This document shows positions 35,386 to 44,712 of a stretch of 64,000 nucleotides of DNA, piece after piece; within the stretch, counting starts at the first letter, position 1, and each line of letters starts with the position of its first letter. The position numbers were made by a program, and so were the translations under genes. The notes below the pieces were generated by a model. The model searched no databases. It was not told the origin of the DNA and worked only from the letters and a program-made list of their open reading frames with translations. The stretch covers positions 219,065 through 283,064 of the forward strand of contig NZ_JAMBNY010000003.1 in the NCBI RefSeq assembly GCF_023715345.1, written 5' to 3'. This stretch comes from Paenibacillus camelliae. GTDB lineage: Bacteria > Bacillota > Bacilli > Paenibacillales > Paenibacillaceae.

Positions 35386-36322
35386 GATTAATCTAGACAG
35401 GATAAAGCGTTTAACCATGAGTAAAATACAACGAGATAAGAAGCGACATGTATTTTCGTTCAAGAGCAAGTTCACCAAGGCTGCCTGCGCGATTGTAGCT
35501 GCCTTTGTCATTACAACAGGCAGTGTGGCATACGCAATGAAAGCAGAAGATATAAAAATTATCATTAGCTATATTACAGGCATCCAGCAAGCAAAAGTTC
35601 TTACGGTGGGAAAGACGATCTCGAACAAGGACTATCAGTTGAAAGTCCATGAAATCGTGACCGATTCAAGTTTGGGTTATATTGTTATTTCCGTAGAGGC
35701 GTTAAGTGAGTCCAGTAAAGAAAGCTTCGAGAGCTATCGATATAGTAACTATGAAACCCCAACTGTTGGTAGTGCCAAAGGTATCTCGGAATTAGAAGAT
35801 TATAGAGAACCATACATCAGATATTATAAAATATACCTCTTAGGCAGATCTAAACTCAACCAATACGAACACGACGGCATTCTTCAATTTTCACTTAGAG
35901 GAATAGACACCCCCATTGAAGTTTCACTGTCACCTACTATAGATCGTATTGATATGGATATTACGGAAGATACAACGAATGGATATCAGTATCAGTTCAA
36001 AAAGCTTTATCTATCAGAGCTTGGACTGTCATTCGAAGCCATAGATTCCAAAACGAATGTGATGGAATATGATTATAAGATCGAGTTGCTATTCAATGAA
36101 GGAACGAAGGAGTTGTTACTGCAGCAAAAGAACGATGTATTCGATCGTGGCAACCTGCTAGAAGGCTGGTCAGGTAATAGTGGTCCTGATACGAATGGTA
36201 ACTACTATGCGGATAGGTTTATTCCTTTTTCAAAGACTATTCCGCTAGATACGATAAACAAAGTGATTATTAATGATATCGAATTTGATATCGATAGACC
36301 GCAAGAAACGGATCATAACTAA
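35351..36322 (+). CDS. Membrane-anchored probable anti-sigma factor (DUF4179-like)
   Basis: A 323-residue single-pass protein. A cytoplasmic N-terminal segment of about 40 residues (ending SKFTKAACA) precedes one membrane helix at about 42-60; the remaining 260 residues are extracellular and beta-rich. The layout resembles DUF4179 anti-sigma factors that hold an ECF sigma at the membrane. Its start lies within the sigma gene behind AAGGAGGAGG. The cytoplasmic part lacks the HxxxCxxC zinc motif, so it is not a ZAS-type anti-sigma. Confidence 0.75.
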   Translation: MENSDYNTRTPEINLDRIKRLTMSKIQRDKKRHVFSFKSKFTKAACAIVAAFVITTGSVAYAMKAEDIKIIISYITGIQQAKVLTVGKTISNKDYQLKVHEIVTDSSLGYIVISVEALSESSKESFESYRYSNYETPTVGSAKGISELEDYREPYIRYYKIYLLGRSKLNQYEHDGILQFSLRGIDTPIEVSLSPTIDRIDMDITEDTTNGYQYQFKKLYLSELGLSFEAIDSKTNVMEYDYKIELLFNEGTKELLLQQKNDVFDRGNLLEGWSGNSGPDTNGNYYADRFIPFSKTIPLDTINKVIINDIEFDIDRPQETDHN

Positions 36323-36360
36323 GAGGTTTGATAGACAGGAATAGCTGTAGGTAGCAACGA

Positions 36361-36394
36361 AAAGGAGTGATTAGATACGTCTGATCGCTCCTTT
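36361..36394 (+). terminator. Terminator of sigma/anti-sigma operon
   Basis: AAAGGAGTGAT pairs with ATCGCTCCTTT (one mismatch), located 39 bases after the anti-sigma stop; the T tract is only the stem end. Confidence 0.6.
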
Positions 36395-36405
36395 AGTGAT
36401 TACAC

Positions 36406-36885
36406 TTAACGATGTACAACATTTATTTGTGATAAATACTGACGCGGTGTACCGTAGTAGAGCACTTGACGATACTGAGGATAGTTTGACATGTAATGGA
36501 TAAAAATCGGGGCATCAAGAAGAAGTGGATAACGAGCGTAGAATGGTCGGTCTCCATAGACAATGCCACTTATTGCAGTATCCATTTCTTTCATGAAAAT
36601 TTTAAACCGTATACCCGCTGCGGAAGAGCTATATTCCCCTCCGTCTACATATGCTGTTCCTGCTAATGTTAAATGACCATTTACATCCTTCTTCCACTCT
36701 GCCAGCACTTCATCACGCATTTGAGGATTAACAACCTGCATATTGTACATATACCCTATATCTAAAAATAGTTGGCCCGTAATGTCTGAATGCGTTAGCG
36801 TATATTTCCTTCCCTCCACTGGCTGAGCGAAAGTGGCTGGTGTCATAAGATTCACTGTTAATTTATGTGGGTCGAACTCGGACAT
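36406..36885 (-). CDS. Staygreen (SGR) family protein
   Basis: A 159-residue member of the staygreen family, best known in plants as Mg-dechelatase acting on chlorophyll a. Family features are FDPHKLTVNLM, RKYTLTHSDITGQLFLDIG, MRDEVLAEW, AYVDGG, and the closing YPLLLDAPIFIHYMSNYPQY and YYGTPRQYL. Bacterial homologues occur in non-photosynthetic Firmicutes with unknown physiological substrate. ATG at 36885 has GGAGG 7 bases upstream; an earlier ATG is too close. Nothing nearby suggests a partner. Confidence 0.85.
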   Translation of the reverse strand: MSEFDPHKLTVNLMTPATFAQPVEGRKYTLTHSDITGQLFLDIGYMYNMQVVNPQMRDEVLAEWKKDVNGHLTLAGTAYVDGGEYSSSAAGIRFKIFMKEMDTAISGIVYGDRPFYARYPLLLDAPIFIHYMSNYPQYRQVLYYGTPRQYLSQINVVHR

Positions 36886-36981
36886 GATCATTCCTCCACC
36901 ATTCTTTATTTATGGATTACCTTGTCATAATTTATGTGGGTAAATACCTTTATGGTTGGATTCATGCCCATGCACTCTATT

Positions 36982-37782
36982 CTATACCCAATCCTCGAAG
37001 TGATCCGTTACGAATTCAATCTCGCTCTCATAATGAGCCAAGTGTCCTTCATCAATCATTTTTTGAAAGGCAAGATTTCCTTCTGATGCACCTTCTTTCA
37101 ATGTTTCACACATCGTAGTCAGTCGTTGTATAATCCACTGTCGCAGCTCATGAGGAACGGGTATTCCATACGCTTCAAAAAATAAATGAACTCGACGACG
37201 GCGCTCCGTAGCATGTAGATCCTTACGATACTGTACCGTTTTATCCGAAGAATGGTCAGGTGCGAAGCTCGCCAGCGGAACCGATGTGTAAAGGGTATAG
37301 GCAATGTCCCACATTCGCGGTCCAGGTCCTGCCATGTCAAAATCTATCAGTGCTATAGGACTCCCTTGTTGAAAGACCACATTATACAACGCAGCATCGT
37401 TATGACATATTACCTCGTGCTCGCGTTCATCGATATAACTAAGCTGCCATTTCCCCTTCGTTAAGAGCGTAGATCCTTCAGTAGCATCATGAAAACGGCG
37501 CAACAGACGAGCTAATTCTACAAGTGTGTCATCCGACCACATGTAGGATTCAAGCTCGGGGTAATCGTTCCCTGTGACTTCTCCAGCAATGAATGTTAGA
37601 ATTTCACGACCAGAGTCGTCGATGCCGAGAAATCTTGGTGCACCCTCAAAGCCTTGCTGCTCTAGATGCTTAAGCAACCCATGCACAGACGGGCTCCAAT
37701 AACCAGTCGGTCGAAGCACCGTATTTTCCTTTCGGATAATGTGATTAACATTGCCGCCCATTAACACTTCTTCCTCAGTCAC
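36982..37782 (-). CDS. APH-type phosphotransferase/kinase
   Basis: A 266-residue protein-kinase-fold enzyme of the aminoglycoside phosphotransferase/choline kinase group. The catalytic loop is ICHNDAALYNVVF (HxDxxxxN) and the metal-binding loop is IDFDMAGPGPRMWD. GTG at 37782 has a GGGGGG site 9 bases upstream; the ATG seven codons later also has a good site. Substrates range from antibiotics to small metabolites, so resistance should not be assumed. Confidence 0.85.
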   Translation of the reverse strand: MTEEEVLMGGNVNHIIRKENTVLRPTGYWSPSVHGLLKHLEQQGFEGAPRFLGIDDSGREILTFIAGEVTGNDYPELESYMWSDDTLVELARLLRRFHDATEGSTLLTKGKWQLSYIDEREHEVICHNDAALYNVVFQQGSPIALIDFDMAGPGPRMWDIAYTLYTSVPLASFAPDHSSDKTVQYRKDLHATERRRRVHLFFEAYGIPVPHELRQWIIQRLTTMCETLKEGASEGNLAFQKMIDEGHLAHYESEIEFVTDHFEDWV

Positions 37783-37830
37783 TAAGCCTCGCCCCCCTCT
37801 CCTATTTGTTTAGCCGCCCTTCAATGCTTG

Positions 37831-38658
37831 CTAGCCTATGATTACATCAATCACTAGAACTCCTATCCAGATTAAAAAAGATGCGCCGCATATAATAATT
37901 TCTAGAAAATGAATCTGGAATAGTTTATACTGCCCCTGCTCGGTCTGGCGAATCCCGAGGAAATCACAATGCTGATTGATATATATAAACGCACAGGCAA
38001 ATATTAATCCTGATAAGATGAAAGCGGCAGATGGTAAACTCATGACATACATAGGATTACCGCTGGTCTCCAAACTCAGCACAAATCCGAACTCCTTAGA
38101 CATTAGAAACGTCAGCACAATGATAACAAACAAGATCAGCCCCAAGCTGAAAGGATGCTCTCTATAATCAATCAGACGCAGAAAATTCTGTAGCTTATCA
38201 CTTTTAGGCTGAAATTTCTCTTTTTTAATATCCTCATTTTCATCTTTCATAATATAAACAAACGATATTCCAACCATTCCTAAGAACATGATGGGCTGAA
38301 GCAAGCTTGTTGCTAGTCCAAAATCAAAGATAGCTATAATCACGAGAACAACAAAGAGAATAACAACTAGTTTGTTTCCCACTTTCTCTCGTTTCTCCCA
38401 CAACCTATTAATGAAATGTTGATTGTTTTCCCTTCTTGCTTGGTCAGTCATTATATTATTTTCACTGTGGGCAGCATGCTTTCTATTAAGCTGGATGATC
38501 ATATAAGCGATAATCGACAAGCATAACCCGATAATCAAAAAGATAAAGGCTTCCCTCGGGTAAGTATCATAGTCATCATATGTATCCACGATCCAAAGAC
38601 CATCCAAAACAACGAGAAAGATACCAATTATAAATATGTAAGGAGCTGCTTTGTAAAT
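37831..38658 (-). CDS. Polytopic membrane protein with probable ATT start
   Basis: A 275-residue protein with about seven hydrophobic segments. From the first conventional start, TTG at 38607, there is no ribosome site and the first helix would be lost. The frame continues upstream through AAPYIFIIGIFLVVLDGLW to ATT at 38658, which has GTGGAGG 7 bases upstream, and an in-frame TGA lies a few codons before. No ATG, GTG or TTG exists between. Function is unknown; the middle loop (about 62-92 and 135-160) is highly charged. Confidence 0.6.
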   Translation of the reverse strand: MYKAAPYIFIIGIFLVVLDGLWIVDTYDDYDTYPREAFIFLIIGLCLSIIAYMIIQLNRKHAAHSENNIMTDQARRENNQHFINRLWEKREKVGNKLVVILFVVLVIIAIFDFGLATSLLQPIMFLGMVGISFVYIMKDENEDIKKEKFQPKSDKLQNFLRLIDYREHPFSLGLILFVIIVLTFLMSKEFGFVLSLETSGNPMYVMSLPSAAFILSGLIFACAFIYINQHCDFLGIRQTEQGQYKLFQIHFLEIIICGASFLIWIGVLVIDVIIG

Positions 38659-38795
38659 GATTAGTCCTCCACTCCCTTTTCAAGTTTGTATGATCTTGAC
38701 TTAAGTCAATGCGCGTTAACATTCCCCTAGTTACAATATTATCATGACTGAAGGATGAAGGTTATTCTAGTGTGTTCCAAGGTTATTGTATTAGA

Positions 38796-39383
38796 TCAGC
38801 TATTGAGCTGGTTGATTCTCTTCTTAATTCTGCTTAGTGATTCCGGAGTCATGCCAAGATAACTGGCCAGTTGATGTTGGGGTACACGGTCGATGAGAGT
38901 TGGACGTTTCAATTGCAGCAATCTGAAGCGTTCTTCGGGCGATGCAGCAATAAATGCAGCGAATTCCTCTTGTATCTTAGCAAAGTCTGCCTCAATCATC
39001 TTGCGGGTCATCGACTCCAACTGAGGATGCTTGTTATACATGTCCTTTTCCGTATTCAAGTCGCCAACGACCATCACCGAATCTTCCACGCATATGAATG
39101 TGTAGTTAGAAATCTTATCTGGTTTGTGATCAAAAACAGCGATCGCCTGCTCTTCAGTATAGAAATTGGAGGTGACCTCCCGTCCCTCTACATCAATCGA
39201 ATACTGTCTTACGCATCCTTTCAGGACAAAATAACAAGCTGTCGGTGAATCGCCTTGTTGAAAAAGAACGGTCCCTTTTTTGAATTCTTCTATATAAATC
39301 TCATCCACAATGGCTTGCTGTTCATCCTTGTTTAGGGAAGTGAGTTCAGTTAGATATTTGTAGAAAATGTTTTTCAGTGAAAT
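38796..39383 (-). CDS. Crp/Fnr-family regulator with non-ATG start
   Basis: A regulator with a cNMP-binding barrel (KKGTVLFQQGDSPTACYFVL, GREVTSNFY) and a C-terminal helix-turn-helix (PQHQLASYLGMTPESLSRIK). A start at GTG 39308 would remove the usual first helix. The frame extends upstream as SLKNIFYKYLTELTSLNKDE, typical of this family, to ATT at 39383, with GAAGGAG 10 bases upstream; CTG at 39377 is an alternative. That start gives 195 residues, the normal length. It is divergent from an MDR oxidoreductase that it may regulate. A frameshift in the preceding A-run is also possible. Confidence 0.75.
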   Translation of the reverse strand: MSLKNIFYKYLTELTSLNKDEQQAIVDEIYIEEFKKGTVLFQQGDSPTACYFVLKGCVRQYSIDVEGREVTSNFYTEEQAIAVFDHKPDKISNYTFICVEDSVMVVGDLNTEKDMYNKHPQLESMTRKMIEADFAKIQEEFAAFIAASPEERFRLLQLKRPTLIDRVPQHQLASYLGMTPESLSRIKKRINQLNS

Positions 39384-39520
39384 TTTTCTTCAGCTCCTTC
39401 TCTACCGTTTTCACCATTATCTTCCTACATGGAGCCTTTTGTAAAGGATCAATACAGTGGATCACAATAGATTATTATTGTTTGTTTACGATGAAAAATT
39501 AATAATAGGAGGCTATATTC

Positions 39521-40483
39521 ATGAAAGCTATGGTACAACATTCATATGGTTCACCGGAAGTGATTGTCCTTCAAGAAATCGCAAAGCCATCGCCTGGAAG
39601 TAAGGAAATACTCATCCGTCTGCGAGCAGCCGCAGTAGGGCCATCGGACTGTGCTTTTCGTAAGGGAGATCCGTTCATGATTAAATTAATATACGGACTA
39701 TCCAAACCGAAATTTGCAATTGGAGGTTGTGAATTTGCCGGAGTGGTCGAAGCGATCGGCTCAGAAGTAAAGCATATTGAAGCTGGGGATCGTGTATTGG
39801 GTATGAGCGTTAAAAACTTCGGAGCTTATGCTGAATATATCTGTCTTTCTGAAGATAGCCCTCTTGCGGTTATACCAGACAACATCACCTTTGAAGAAGC
39901 CGTAGGCATTTGTGACGGAGGGGCCACCGCATTAACGTTTCTAAGAGACAAGGCAAAGCTGCGGAAAGGACAAAAGGTGCTAATTAACGGTGCCTCGGGG
40001 GCGGTCGGCATCTACGCCGTGCAATTAGCCAAATACTACGGCGCCGAAGTTACTGGTGTTTGCTCTGCAGGTAACGTAGGTCTGGTCAGAAATGCAGGAG
40101 CAGATTTCACTATTGATTATACCCAGGAGGATTTCACGAGGATGGATAAAACCTATGATGTCATTTTTGATGCTGTAGGAAAACGCTCCTTCTCCGCATG
40201 CAAACCTGTACTTGCAAGCAAAGGAATATATCTGACGACCGAGCCCAAGCTTTCTATCGTATTGCAGATGCTGTGGACTTCTTTGTTTAAAGGAAAAAAG
40301 GCTGTTTTTGCAACAGCCGGTCTAATGCAAAACAAAGCGAATTTGACGTTTCTCATGGAGCTTGCAAGCAATGGAACGCTAAACGCAGTAATCGATCGTC
40401 GATATCCATTGGAGCACCTGCCTGACGCCCACCAATATGTTGAGACTGAACGTAAAAAGGGTAATGTCATTATTACAATCTAA
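39521..40483 (+). CDS. Zinc-free MDR oxidoreductase (quinone reductase type)
   Basis: A 320-residue medium-chain dehydrogenase/reductase. The N-terminal catalytic domain has GGCEFAGVVEAIGSEV and GDRVLGM; the Rossmann domain has NGASGAVGIYAVQLAKYYGA for NAD(P)H. Zinc ligands of alcohol dehydrogenases are absent, fitting the quinone oxidoreductase/RTN4IP1-like group. AGGAGG lies before the ATG. The Crp regulator is divergent. Substrate is unknown. Confidence 0.87.
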   Translation: MKAMVQHSYGSPEVIVLQEIAKPSPGSKEILIRLRAAAVGPSDCAFRKGDPFMIKLIYGLSKPKFAIGGCEFAGVVEAIGSEVKHIEAGDRVLGMSVKNFGAYAEYICLSEDSPLAVIPDNITFEEAVGICDGGATALTFLRDKAKLRKGQKVLINGASGAVGIYAVQLAKYYGAEVTGVCSAGNVGLVRNAGADFTIDYTQEDFTRMDKTYDVIFDAVGKRSFSACKPVLASKGIYLTTEPKLSIVLQMLWTSLFKGKKAVFATAGLMQNKANLTFLMELASNGTLNAVIDRRYPLEHLPDAHQYVETERKKGNVIITI

Positions 40484-40631
40484 GGTAGGACCAAGAAAAT
40501 CCTACTAGATGAGACCTTTGATACCGTTGATTGACATGCATTTACTTCTGCAAATTAAATTCCTATGATACTCTATTATAATCAGTGCCGAACCTTGCAC
40601 TAACACTAACATGAGAGAGGGGAAACTAGCA

Positions 40632-42359
40632 TTGGAAAGTAGAAGAGCGTCAGGCATGTCCATGTCCATATGGGCAAAGCTTGGCATGGTTACAGCGATC
40701 GTAGCTGCTATGCTTACGTTTGGAGGGGGAGACGCATCGGCTGCTGCAAAATCGGTAGACGGCTATAAAGCAGCTTGGTCAATTTCATCCGGCAAGTCGG
40801 ATTACGATGCAACAATATCGATTGTCGAGGCTAACGGGGATGGATCTCTCCTCTATGCTAAGCATGAGATGAATCAAAGAGATGTTCTTGAATTCGGAAT
40901 GGTAGGTCCATCCGGAAAAGTACTGTGGAAGCGAAATGACCTTCATGCCTACACCTATGAGATCACGGACAATGCGATCCTTGCATCGGTTTATACCGAT
41001 GGTCAGGACCATCGAAGTGAAACGATTATTACGATTGATAAGAAAACAGGAAAAACGAAGAGCAAATTTCTTCTAAACTCAATTGGAGTTGAATATCTAG
41101 AGAGGTTTTCCCTAGACAATGAACGATTGTACGTAAGCGACAAGAACAAATTAATAGCGGTCAAGCATGGTGGAAAGAAGGCATGGGAGCTGGTAACCCA
41201 CCAAGAGCTTTATAAGCAAACGAATATTCCGATTGGCTATCACGAACCTGTCATTATCAATGACGATATGATCTTGACCTGGACGACCTGCAGCATGTCA
41301 CAAATGTGCTCCTGGCTGGATGAGGAGTCCTATCAACTGACTGCTTTATCACCACAAACTGGAAAAACAATTTGGTCAGTTCCCGAGAGAATAAGCGCCG
41401 ACTACGTTACAATTGATCGAAAGAATGGGCAAATTGTAATGAATACCTTCGATGATCAGACCGTTGCCTACCGGCTTAGCGACGGTAAAAAGCTATGGAG
41501 TTATCAGGTTAAGAAAGACTCAAGCTTTTATTCAGGGCAAGACTTTGGCATTACAGATCCTGATGGAAAGACTTATCTGAATGTCATTTATGAAAACAAC
41601 GGAGTGTATAGCACGGGACGTTTCATTGCGCTGAATGCAGACGGTTCTGTCGCATGGGAATCAAAATTTAACACGGGTTCGATTGTAAATCTTAGGGGAA
41701 TTAGCCAGGACGGAAAGGTGTTGTACTTTGAAGGCGGCAATATTCAATCAAAGATATACCGCGTCGACCGACATACTGGTAAGAGATTATCCGAAGGAAC
41801 ATACCATCTGGAATATGCAATCGATAATGGACATGTTTTGCTAGAGCGCTTAAAGGATGGAGCCACTCGTGCAACAGTGCTAACTAGCAACGGTGCAAAG
41901 ATCGGCAGTGTAAGCTATCAGAACAACGATGAGCTCGTCATCGGACCGGATTACACCGTTTATCATGTTTCTCTACGCAAAATCACCGCATATACGCCGC
42001 AGAAGAAGGCGGTCTCTGTAGCTGTAAATGGACAATTCCCTACCATGCCACAAGCAGCTGTCGTGCGTAACGGTTATACGTACGTACCTGTGCGAGGCAT
42101 TCTAGAGCAAAGCGGCGCGACCGTACGATGGGACGGAGCAGCGCGAAAGGTGACTGTGAAGAAGACAAATCTGACAGTGGAATTGCGGATTGATAGCGCG
42201 AAGGCTATCGTAAACGGTAAAACCGTGCAGCTTGAAGCACCTGCAATTATGATCGGTAATTCGACGATGCTTCCGTTGCGCTTCCTTGTAGAGACGCTGG
42301 ACGGAACCGTCACTTGGGACAACGCTTCAAAAACAGTTTGGATCAATATGGAGTCATAA
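40632..42359 (+). CDS. Secreted PQQ-like beta-propeller protein with stalk domain
   Basis: A 575-residue exported protein. TTG at 40632 has GAGGGG 9 bases upstream. A signal peptide with hydrophobic core KLGMVTAIVAAMLTF ends near DASAAA. Residues about 30-455 contain repeated blades such as IITIDKKTGKTKSKF and LTALSPQTGKTIWSV, typical of PQQ/quinoprotein-like propellers. The C-terminal 110 residues are a copper-amine-oxidase-N (stalk) domain, with VRNGYTYVPVRGILEQSGA and MIGNSTMLPLRFLVE, frequent in Paenibacillus. It is probably a wall-associated structural or binding protein. Confidence 0.85.
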   Translation: MESRRASGMSMSIWAKLGMVTAIVAAMLTFGGGDASAAAKSVDGYKAAWSISSGKSDYDATISIVEANGDGSLLYAKHEMNQRDVLEFGMVGPSGKVLWKRNDLHAYTYEITDNAILASVYTDGQDHRSETIITIDKKTGKTKSKFLLNSIGVEYLERFSLDNERLYVSDKNKLIAVKHGGKKAWELVTHQELYKQTNIPIGYHEPVIINDDMILTWTTCSMSQMCSWLDEESYQLTALSPQTGKTIWSVPERISADYVTIDRKNGQIVMNTFDDQTVAYRLSDGKKLWSYQVKKDSSFYSGQDFGITDPDGKTYLNVIYENNGVYSTGRFIALNADGSVAWESKFNTGSIVNLRGISQDGKVLYFEGGNIQSKIYRVDRHTGKRLSEGTYHLEYAIDNGHVLLERLKDGATRATVLTSNGAKIGSVSYQNNDELVIGPDYTVYHVSLRKITAYTPQKKAVSVAVNGQFPTMPQAAVVRNGYTYVPVRGILEQSGATVRWDGAARKVTVKKTNLTVELRIDSAKAIVNGKTVQLEAPAIMIGNSTMLPLRFLVETLDGTVTWDNASKTVWINMES

Positions 42360-42384
42360 GATAAACTAAACACCCATTACTAAG

Positions 42385-42418
42385 AAAAGAAGGTCCATCT
42401 TTGAGATAGACCTTCTTT
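42385..42418. terminator. Terminator between convergent genes
   Basis: AAGAAGGTCCATCT/AGATAGACCTTCTT (one mismatch, TTG loop) with A/T tracts on both sides lies between the propeller gene and the convergent serine hydrolase gene. Confidence 0.8.
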
Positions 42419-42422
42419 CTGT

Positions 42423-44582
42423 TTACTCCTTGCGCTCTAGTGTAATCTTGAATACATCACCCGCTTCGCCGCCGAAGACGATTAAGCCGTTCTCTGGCAA
42501 AACGGCGGTATGGCTACCGCTAATCGTTGAAACATGTAGTGGCATTCCACTCGCATCGTAGATGACGAAACCACTTGATTCTGGGTAATCAACCGTAATC
42601 GTGCGGCCGCCAACTCCTTCATCAATGTGGAACCACCGTGCGTGGCCTGATGTCTGAATCGTTGCAATGGACGTTTTTCCTTTGTAGAGCGGCATAATGG
42701 CACGCTCACTAATGTAGGTCCAACCGCCCGCTTGCAAGTACTCAACACCCTCCTCTTCGTAGAAGTCCAGATCAAAGGCATCACGTCCATTCATTACAGG
42801 AATTTCTACAATGTTCTCCGCATGGTTATCATCTGTAATCAAGGCTGCGTTCGCATAGCTGCCTGCCTCGTCAAGCTGAATCGTTTTAGATAAAACTTGA
42901 AGCGATAAATAGAACAATGAATTAATCTTCTCATTTACGGTATAGTACGTTTTTCCATTACGCTCTTTCCACGCCAGCTTCGTACTATCGTCCAGCTTGT
43001 TGTCCTCTAACCTCTGCAGCTCGTAGTAATCAATAGACGCATGACCGATACCTGGAAACTCTATTATGCTCCGAACACGAACGTAGGTGTGTCCGTTGCT
43101 CTGCTCGTCAAAGCTGATCATCGTGCGTCCATCCTCTCCCGTAAAGGCTTGATCGCCGGTATACACGTAGCTCTGCTCCGGTATAAAGCCACCGAGCATA
43201 TCCGGAAGCTTCATTTCACTGTCCTCGATTGCAATGTTGAGCGTGGCATCTACTCTTCCATATAAGCCAGCGTAGGCTTTCAGATGATCAGGCATCTGTT
43301 GCTTAACGGGAGTATCGAAGGCTGTGAGCGGTTGTATACTTGAAATCTCACCCACTTCCTTTAGATAAGTCAACAACATATTGGATGCTGCGGCCGTGTT
43401 AAACATCGATGATCCACCCGCTGTCAGGAGTGCAATAGAAACGTTTTTCTCGGGCAAAGCAATGTAAGCCGAATGATATAAAGTCGTATCACCGCCTTTG
43501 GTCACTGCCTGTATGCCGTATGCATCAAAAGGAGCCAGATCAACTGAATCCCAACCGAGCCCATAGCCAAAGACGTTCGAGCTGCCTTCCACCCAAACCC
43601 CATTACGGTATTCTGGCTTCTGCATAGCGAGCGCTGATGCTTTTGACAGGAGATCAGGTCGTTGACCCGTCAATACCTCCGAGAATAGAGTCACTTCTTC
43701 GGCTGTCGAGTAAATGCCTCCAGTTCCGAGAACGTTCGCATTTTCAACTGGCAATACTCCTTCGATGCCTGGTAGACGGATTGGGTAGATTTGACTGCGG
43801 TCAAACCTATCTAATGGTGTTTTCGTCGAGGTTAGCCCGAGTGGTCTACTAACATATGTTGCTAGAAACTCACTGTAGCTCATTCCACTAACCCGCTCCA
43901 CCAAAATCTCCAGCAACTGAAATCCGTCGTTGGCATAGACGGAATATTCACCCGGCTCCGACTTCAATCGTTGGCCACGCAAATTTTCGAGCAAGGTATC
44001 TCGGTTCTCCGTACTGTTGTCTGCAAACAGCATGCTATTTCTATAATGGCTTCCATAAAGTCCTGCCGAGTGGTTCATAAGCATGCGTGGTGTAATTTGC
44101 TTGTACCTTTCATCGGCCATTGTGAAATCTGGAATGTATTCTGTTAGCTTTGCATCTATATCCACCTTGCCAGCGTCCGCCAGCATCATCGTTGCAGCAG
44201 TCACGTACATTTTACTGACTGAGCCAATAGCAAACATGACGCTACTTGCAATGGGTACCTTGCTACCCGTTTCATCAAGTCCAAGTCCTCCCGACAGCAC
44301 AACTTCCCCATCCTTGCGAATCGCGTATTGGACGCCGCTTGCGCCATAACCATCGATAAGTGTCTCCGCGATGAGTCGTGCTTCTGTCGTAGTCCACTCT
44401 AGTGTCGTCGTGCCTTTTTCATTCAATGACGATGAAGGCTGATTGTCCCTTGCTATCGAGTCCCCTGTTGCGTGGACTCTTGCCATCTCGCCCTGTTCGG
44501 CTCTTACCGCTCCCTCGGACATAGGTGCCACAAGCAGCAATGCTGCCACCAACGCAACACCAGTTCGTTTCCAACTTTTCAT
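42423..44582 (-). CDS. Large secreted serine hydrolase (beta-lactamase family)
   Basis: A 719-residue exported member of the class C beta-lactamase/PBP family. The signal peptide is MKSWKRTGVALVAALLLVAP with cleavage near VRA-EQ. Catalytic motifs are SVSK (in IGSVSKMYV, near 120), YAN (SVYANDGF, near 216) and KGG (VTKGGDT, near 385). About 300 C-terminal residues beyond the catalytic domain lack SLH repeats and end in a beta-rich region. The substrate may be a D-amino peptide or ester. The signal peptide and enzyme family resemble the SLH-anchored hydrolase at 5.6 kb, but this one should be released. Confidence 0.87.
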   Translation of the reverse strand: MKSWKRTGVALVAALLLVAPMSEGAVRAEQGEMARVHATGDSIARDNQPSSSLNEKGTTTLEWTTTEARLIAETLIDGYGASGVQYAIRKDGEVVLSGGLGLDETGSKVPIASSVMFAIGSVSKMYVTAATMMLADAGKVDIDAKLTEYIPDFTMADERYKQITPRMLMNHSAGLYGSHYRNSMLFADNSTENRDTLLENLRGQRLKSEPGEYSVYANDGFQLLEILVERVSGMSYSEFLATYVSRPLGLTSTKTPLDRFDRSQIYPIRLPGIEGVLPVENANVLGTGGIYSTAEEVTLFSEVLTGQRPDLLSKASALAMQKPEYRNGVWVEGSSNVFGYGLGWDSVDLAPFDAYGIQAVTKGGDTTLYHSAYIALPEKNVSIALLTAGGSSMFNTAAASNMLLTYLKEVGEISSIQPLTAFDTPVKQQMPDHLKAYAGLYGRVDATLNIAIEDSEMKLPDMLGGFIPEQSYVYTGDQAFTGEDGRTMISFDEQSNGHTYVRVRSIIEFPGIGHASIDYYELQRLEDNKLDDSTKLAWKERNGKTYYTVNEKINSLFYLSLQVLSKTIQLDEAGSYANAALITDDNHAENIVEIPVMNGRDAFDLDFYEEEGVEYLQAGGWTYISERAIMPLYKGKTSIATIQTSGHARWFHIDEGVGGRTITVDYPESSGFVIYDASGMPLHVSTISGSHTAVLPENGLIVFGGEAGDVFKITLERKE

Positions 44583-44671
44583 TCGTTCTCTCCCTCTTTC
44601 TATTGGTCATTCTGGAATGACTTTATCATAAGGGAAATGGAGCATAGATAATGTCAAATTGACCCGAAACG

Positions 44672-44712
44672 AAAAAAACAATCCCCGAAATGCATTACGT
44701 ACGGGAATTGTT
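44672..44712 (-). terminator. Terminator overlapping the kinase stop
   Basis: AACAATTCCCG/CGGGGATTGTT stem followed on the minus strand by TTTTTT. The upstream arm lies within the last codons of the histidine kinase gene, so the operon ends with minimal 3' sequence. Confidence 0.8.
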
